Below are positions 61,536 to 64,000 of a stretch of DNA of 64,000 nucleotides, piece by piece. The notes beneath the pieces are model-generated. The model made no database searches and was not told the origin of the DNA. It saw nothing but the letters and a program-made list of their open reading frames with translations. This stretch comes from Sphingobacteriaceae bacterium (GTDB lineage Bacteria > Bacteroidota > Bacteroidia > B-17B0 > Aurantibacillaceae): contig JADJLA010000018.1 of NCBI GenBank assembly GCA_016705695.1, positions 186,001 to 250,000 of the forward strand, written 5' to 3'. The position numbers were made by a program, and so were the translations under genes. Position 1 is the stretch's first letter. Each line of letters starts with the position of its first letter.

Positions 61536-63171
61536 ATGAAGAAACTTAAAGCTACAACATCAGCGGCATTAAACTGCATTATTTGCTTTTTCATTTTGAA
61601 TAGTATAAATGCGCAAGTACCAAAAATTAAATGGTGGTACAATACATTTGATTTTTTCGGCAGGCCAATCTGCCGCTAAAGATATTGATGGAGACGGCAA
61701 ATTAGAAGTTGTTTTTGGTTGTTATCGCAATGATAGTTCTGTTTATGCTTTAAACGGAGAGAACGGAACACTACTCTGGAGATACAACACCAGCGCAGTT
61801 GGAAGTCATGGTTGCAATGATGTGGCACCAATTATTTATGATGTTGACAATAACGGTACGCAAGAAGTAATTGTACCGGGCTCATGCACTCCAAAAACAT
61901 TTTGTATAAATGGCGCAACAGGAACGTCTACTTGGATAATTAATACTAAAGGGAGCGATTCGCCACCAACTATTGCAGATATTGATAATGACAACAAACC
62001 CGAAGTGATACATGGTGAGTTTACAGGATATGTTATAGCAATTAATGCAGAGAACGGAACACAAGCCTGGGAGATATTAGTAGATCCAAACTCTTGGGTA
62101 CAAACTGCACCAACCATTGTTGATCTGGATAATAACGGACAGCTTGATTTTGTAGTTGCAACTTGGAATTTTAATTATTTAGACAGCATTTTTGCTTACA
62201 GAGGCGATAACCAAGCGAGGCTTTGGGCTTATCCGGTACACGCGCATATGTATCATGGCAGTGCAGTTGCAGATCTGGATGGCGACAATAAACCCGAAAT
62301 TTTAATTGGCGCGTATAATGATACATTATATTGCATCAACGGAGAGAACGGAACAACAAGCTGGAAATACAAAGGCCCCGGATATATTGGCGGGCCCGTA
62401 ACGTTAGGAGATGTTGATAACGACGGAAGCTGCGATGTGGTTTTTGTTGGCGGTTCAAAAGTTACCGTACTTTCGAGCACGGGGGCTTTTAAGTGGGACT
62501 ATTTAATACCAAATGCAGGACAAGCATTTAGAGGCGTTGCTATTGCAGATATAAATAATGATGCTTTCCCAGACGTGATCTTTGGTTCAAGTAAAGGCGT
62601 ACTATATACTCTGAATGGAAATAACGGAAGCTTAATTTGGAATTTAGATCTAAGAGCTCACTATGGAGACCCTTTGTTTGAATTAAGACACGCACCATTA
62701 GTAGCAGATTTTGATAACGACGACACGCTCGATGTGTTTATTGTTGGAGGTTATGGTATTTATTCGGCAACAAATATGACAGGTAATTTTGGAAGAGCTT
62801 ACATGGTTTCGGCAGGAAAAGGAAATGGACCGGATTGGTTAATGTTTCAAAGAGATATTAGAAGACAATCTAATTTTTGTGCGAGCATTACAACGGATAT
62901 AAATGAAGAAACTATTTTAACGGAAGATAATTTTACAATTTATCCGAACCCGGCCAATTCAAAAATTAGTATTGATCTTAAAAACAAGAGCAACAAAAAA
63001 CTCGACATAAGCATTTATAATTCGAGCGGAAAATTGATATATAAAGTTAAGAACGCCGCTTCAGAAAATATAAGTATAAACACCAACGAATGGCCTTCGG
63101 GAATTTATATGTCGGTTATTAAAGACGAAAGCGGAATTATTGATCAAAAGAAATTTGTGATCGTTGATTGA
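61536..63171 (+). CDS. FG-GAP/VCBS-repeat T9SS protein split by a frameshift
   Basis: The signal peptide (MKKLKATTSAALNCIICFFI ... NAQ) and KIKWWYNTFDF start at ATG 61536 in one frame, which stops at 61679. The rest (SAGQSAAKDIDGDGKLEVVFG onward) lies in another frame, open from 61609 to 63171. Removing one T from the T6 run at 61652-61657 joins the two. Eight calcium-binding-type loops (DIDGDGKLEVV, DVDNNGTQEVI, DLDGDNKPEIL, DINNDAFPDVI and similar) indicate a beta-propeller. The end (IYPNPANSKISIDL ... WPSGIYMSVI) is a T9SS type A domain. TACATTTG at 61524-61531 ends 4 nt before ATG 61536, which supports this start. Confidence 0.85.
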
Positions 63172-63201
63172 TCATTTAGATCAATTTTTTAAAAGCCCCC
63201 G

Positions 63202-63936
63202 TTAAGACTGAAGTTGTTTCACAAACTCCTCCGGACTCACCGCATCTTTCACGTCGTAATTCCCGATCTTAGTTCTTCTTAACGAAGTTAAATGGGCACC
63301 GCTATTTAATGCTAAACCAAAATCGCGCGCTATACTTCTAATGTAAGTTCCTTTACCACACACAATGCGAAATGAAACAATGGGCATTTGAATATCAGTG
63401 ATTTCAAATTCCAGAATTTCAATTTGTCTTGGTTTTAGTTCGATCTCATCTCCGGCCCTCGCATGTTCGTATGCGCGCTTGCCATTTATTTGTACTGCGC
63501 TAAAAAGTGGAGGAACTTGCTCTTGTTTACCAAGAAATGTTTTGGCAGTTTCTAAAATTAATTCTTTTGTGATATGTTCGGTTGGAAATGTTTTGTCAAT
63601 TTCTTTTTCAAGATCATAACACGGAGTTGTTGCACCAATAAAAAAAGTACCGGCATACTCTTTTGTTAAGCCCATAAAACTTTCGATCTCTTTTGTTTTT
63701 TTCCCCGTGCAAACAATTAATAAACCTGTAGCTAATGGATCCAATGTTCCGGCATGACCAATTTTTGGTTTTACTTTATTTCCCCTGCCCGATGAAGCTT
63801 TAGCGGAGGCGGGTTCGTGAATAAATGAAGGGTGATTTTTGATGCCGTATTTTAATTTATTTACAGCCTGAAAACTGGTCCAGCCAAGTGGCTTGTCGAT
63901 TAATAGAACTTCGCCGGTATAAAAGTTGTAACGCAT
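63202..63936 (-). CDS. truB: tRNA pseudouridine-55 synthase with in-frame palindromic insertion
   Basis: TruB makes pseudouridine 55 in the T loop of tRNAs. 244 aa: GEVLLIDKPLGWTSFQAV, the catalytic GHAGTLDPLATG (Asp66), SFMGLTKEYAGTFFIG, PPLFSAVQINGKRAYEHAR and GTYIRSIARDFG are all present. Between the first and the second motif are about 18 extra residues (36-54, PSFIHEPASAKASSGRGNK) encoded largely by an imperfect palindrome, 63783-63813. This insertion is in a loop and probably tolerated. Confidence 0.95.
   Translation of the reverse strand: MRYNFYTGEVLLIDKPLGWTSFQAVNKLKYGIKNHPSFIHEPASAKASSGRGNKVKPKIGHAGTLDPLATGLLIVCTGKKTKEIESFMGLTKEYAGTFFIGATTPCYDLEKEIDKTFPTEHITKELILETAKTFLGKQEQVPPLFSAVQINGKRAYEHARAGDEIELKPRQIEILEFEITDIQMPIVSFRIVCGKGTYIRSIARDFGLALNSGAHLTSLRRTKIGNYDVKDAVSPEEFVKQLQS
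63783..63813. repeat. Imperfect palindrome inside truB
   Basis: Centred on AAGCTT (63795-63800), with CCCG and GCGG/GCGGG blocks on the two sides, it is GC-rich compared with the neighbouring coding DNA. It encodes the EPASAKASSGRG segment. I recall such peptide insertions from other genomes where palindromic elements enter coding sequences in frame. Confidence 0.6.
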
Positions 63937-63953
63937 TTAAAAATTTACTGTTA

Positions 63954-64000
63954 TTAGAGGCAGAAACCGCAAAGACACCTTTGGTGTTGCGCGAAGTAGG
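63954..64000. repeat. AGAGGCAGAAACC repeat with hairpin, cut by window end
   Basis: AGAGGCAGAAACCGCAAAG at 63956-63974 is identical to the ends of the 44098-44356 element. It is followed by a hairpin ACACC-TTT-GGTGT (63975-63987) in the same place where that element has GCATC-TTC-GATGC. The remainder lies outside the window. Confidence 0.75.

Overview
The window comes from the chromosome of a free-living member of the Bacteroidota. Six proteins end in a type IX secretion (T9SS) sorting domain. A PorP/SprF protein, two TonB-dependent receptors, a RpoD without region 1.1 and promoters of the Bacteroidota form (TAnnTTTG at -7) all agree. The DNA is AT-rich, most 5' regions lack a Shine-Dalgarno sequence, and no phage, transposase, CRISPR or rRNA is visible. 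Most of the window is ordinary chromosome, and the unusual material lies largely between genes.

Left part (1-24 kb): a truncated TPR protein; selD-mnmH for selenium in tRNA; a minus-strand operon (TonB receptor, YfiR-like protein, two-helix protein, secreted cysteine-protease-fold protein) divergent from a HAMP/SpoIIE phosphatase; a second, heme-type TonB receptor; a methyltransferase with a frameshifted end; a CotH-kinase-like T9SS substrate; a TonB-C protein; a histidine kinase/response regulator pair followed by two lipoproteins; a DUF3108 protein; a berberine-bridge-type oxidoreductase; and small membrane proteins.

Middle (23-49 kb): ABC-F ATPase, thiolase, rsgA, a membrane phosphoesterase, a T9SS trio (giant type B substrate, WD40-like protein, PorP/SprF), rpiB, nadA, a MORN-repeat protein with a PAS kinase and LytTR regulator, an OmpA-domain T9SS protein, mnmG and a methyltransferase. 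A perfect parS-like 16-mer and two near matches surround the last gene. With mnmG and a 500-bp AT-rich gap this suggests proximity to the replication origin.

Right part (49-64 kb): a degenerate paralog of the cysteine-protease-fold protein, a lipoprotein, fabI, recN, rpoD, an AsmA-like protein, an Omp28-type T9SS protein, tRNA-Leu, a GH5 glycosidase, an FG-GAP protein split by a frameshift, and truB with an in-frame palindromic insertion.

Structure between genes: eight interrupted inverted repeats of related sequence families occur, about one per 8 kb, mostly at gene ends. Several carry short hairpins whose sequence differs between copies while the stem is kept. One 18-bp palindrome recurs inside a coding sequence, inside one of these repeats and, as a one-base variant, behind rpoD. 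A separate 96-nt element at 25.6 kb folds into four nested stems with a tandem G-A/A-A mismatch. Several genes have a -7 box ending only 4 to 11 nt before the start codon, which suggests leaderless or near-leaderless mRNAs.
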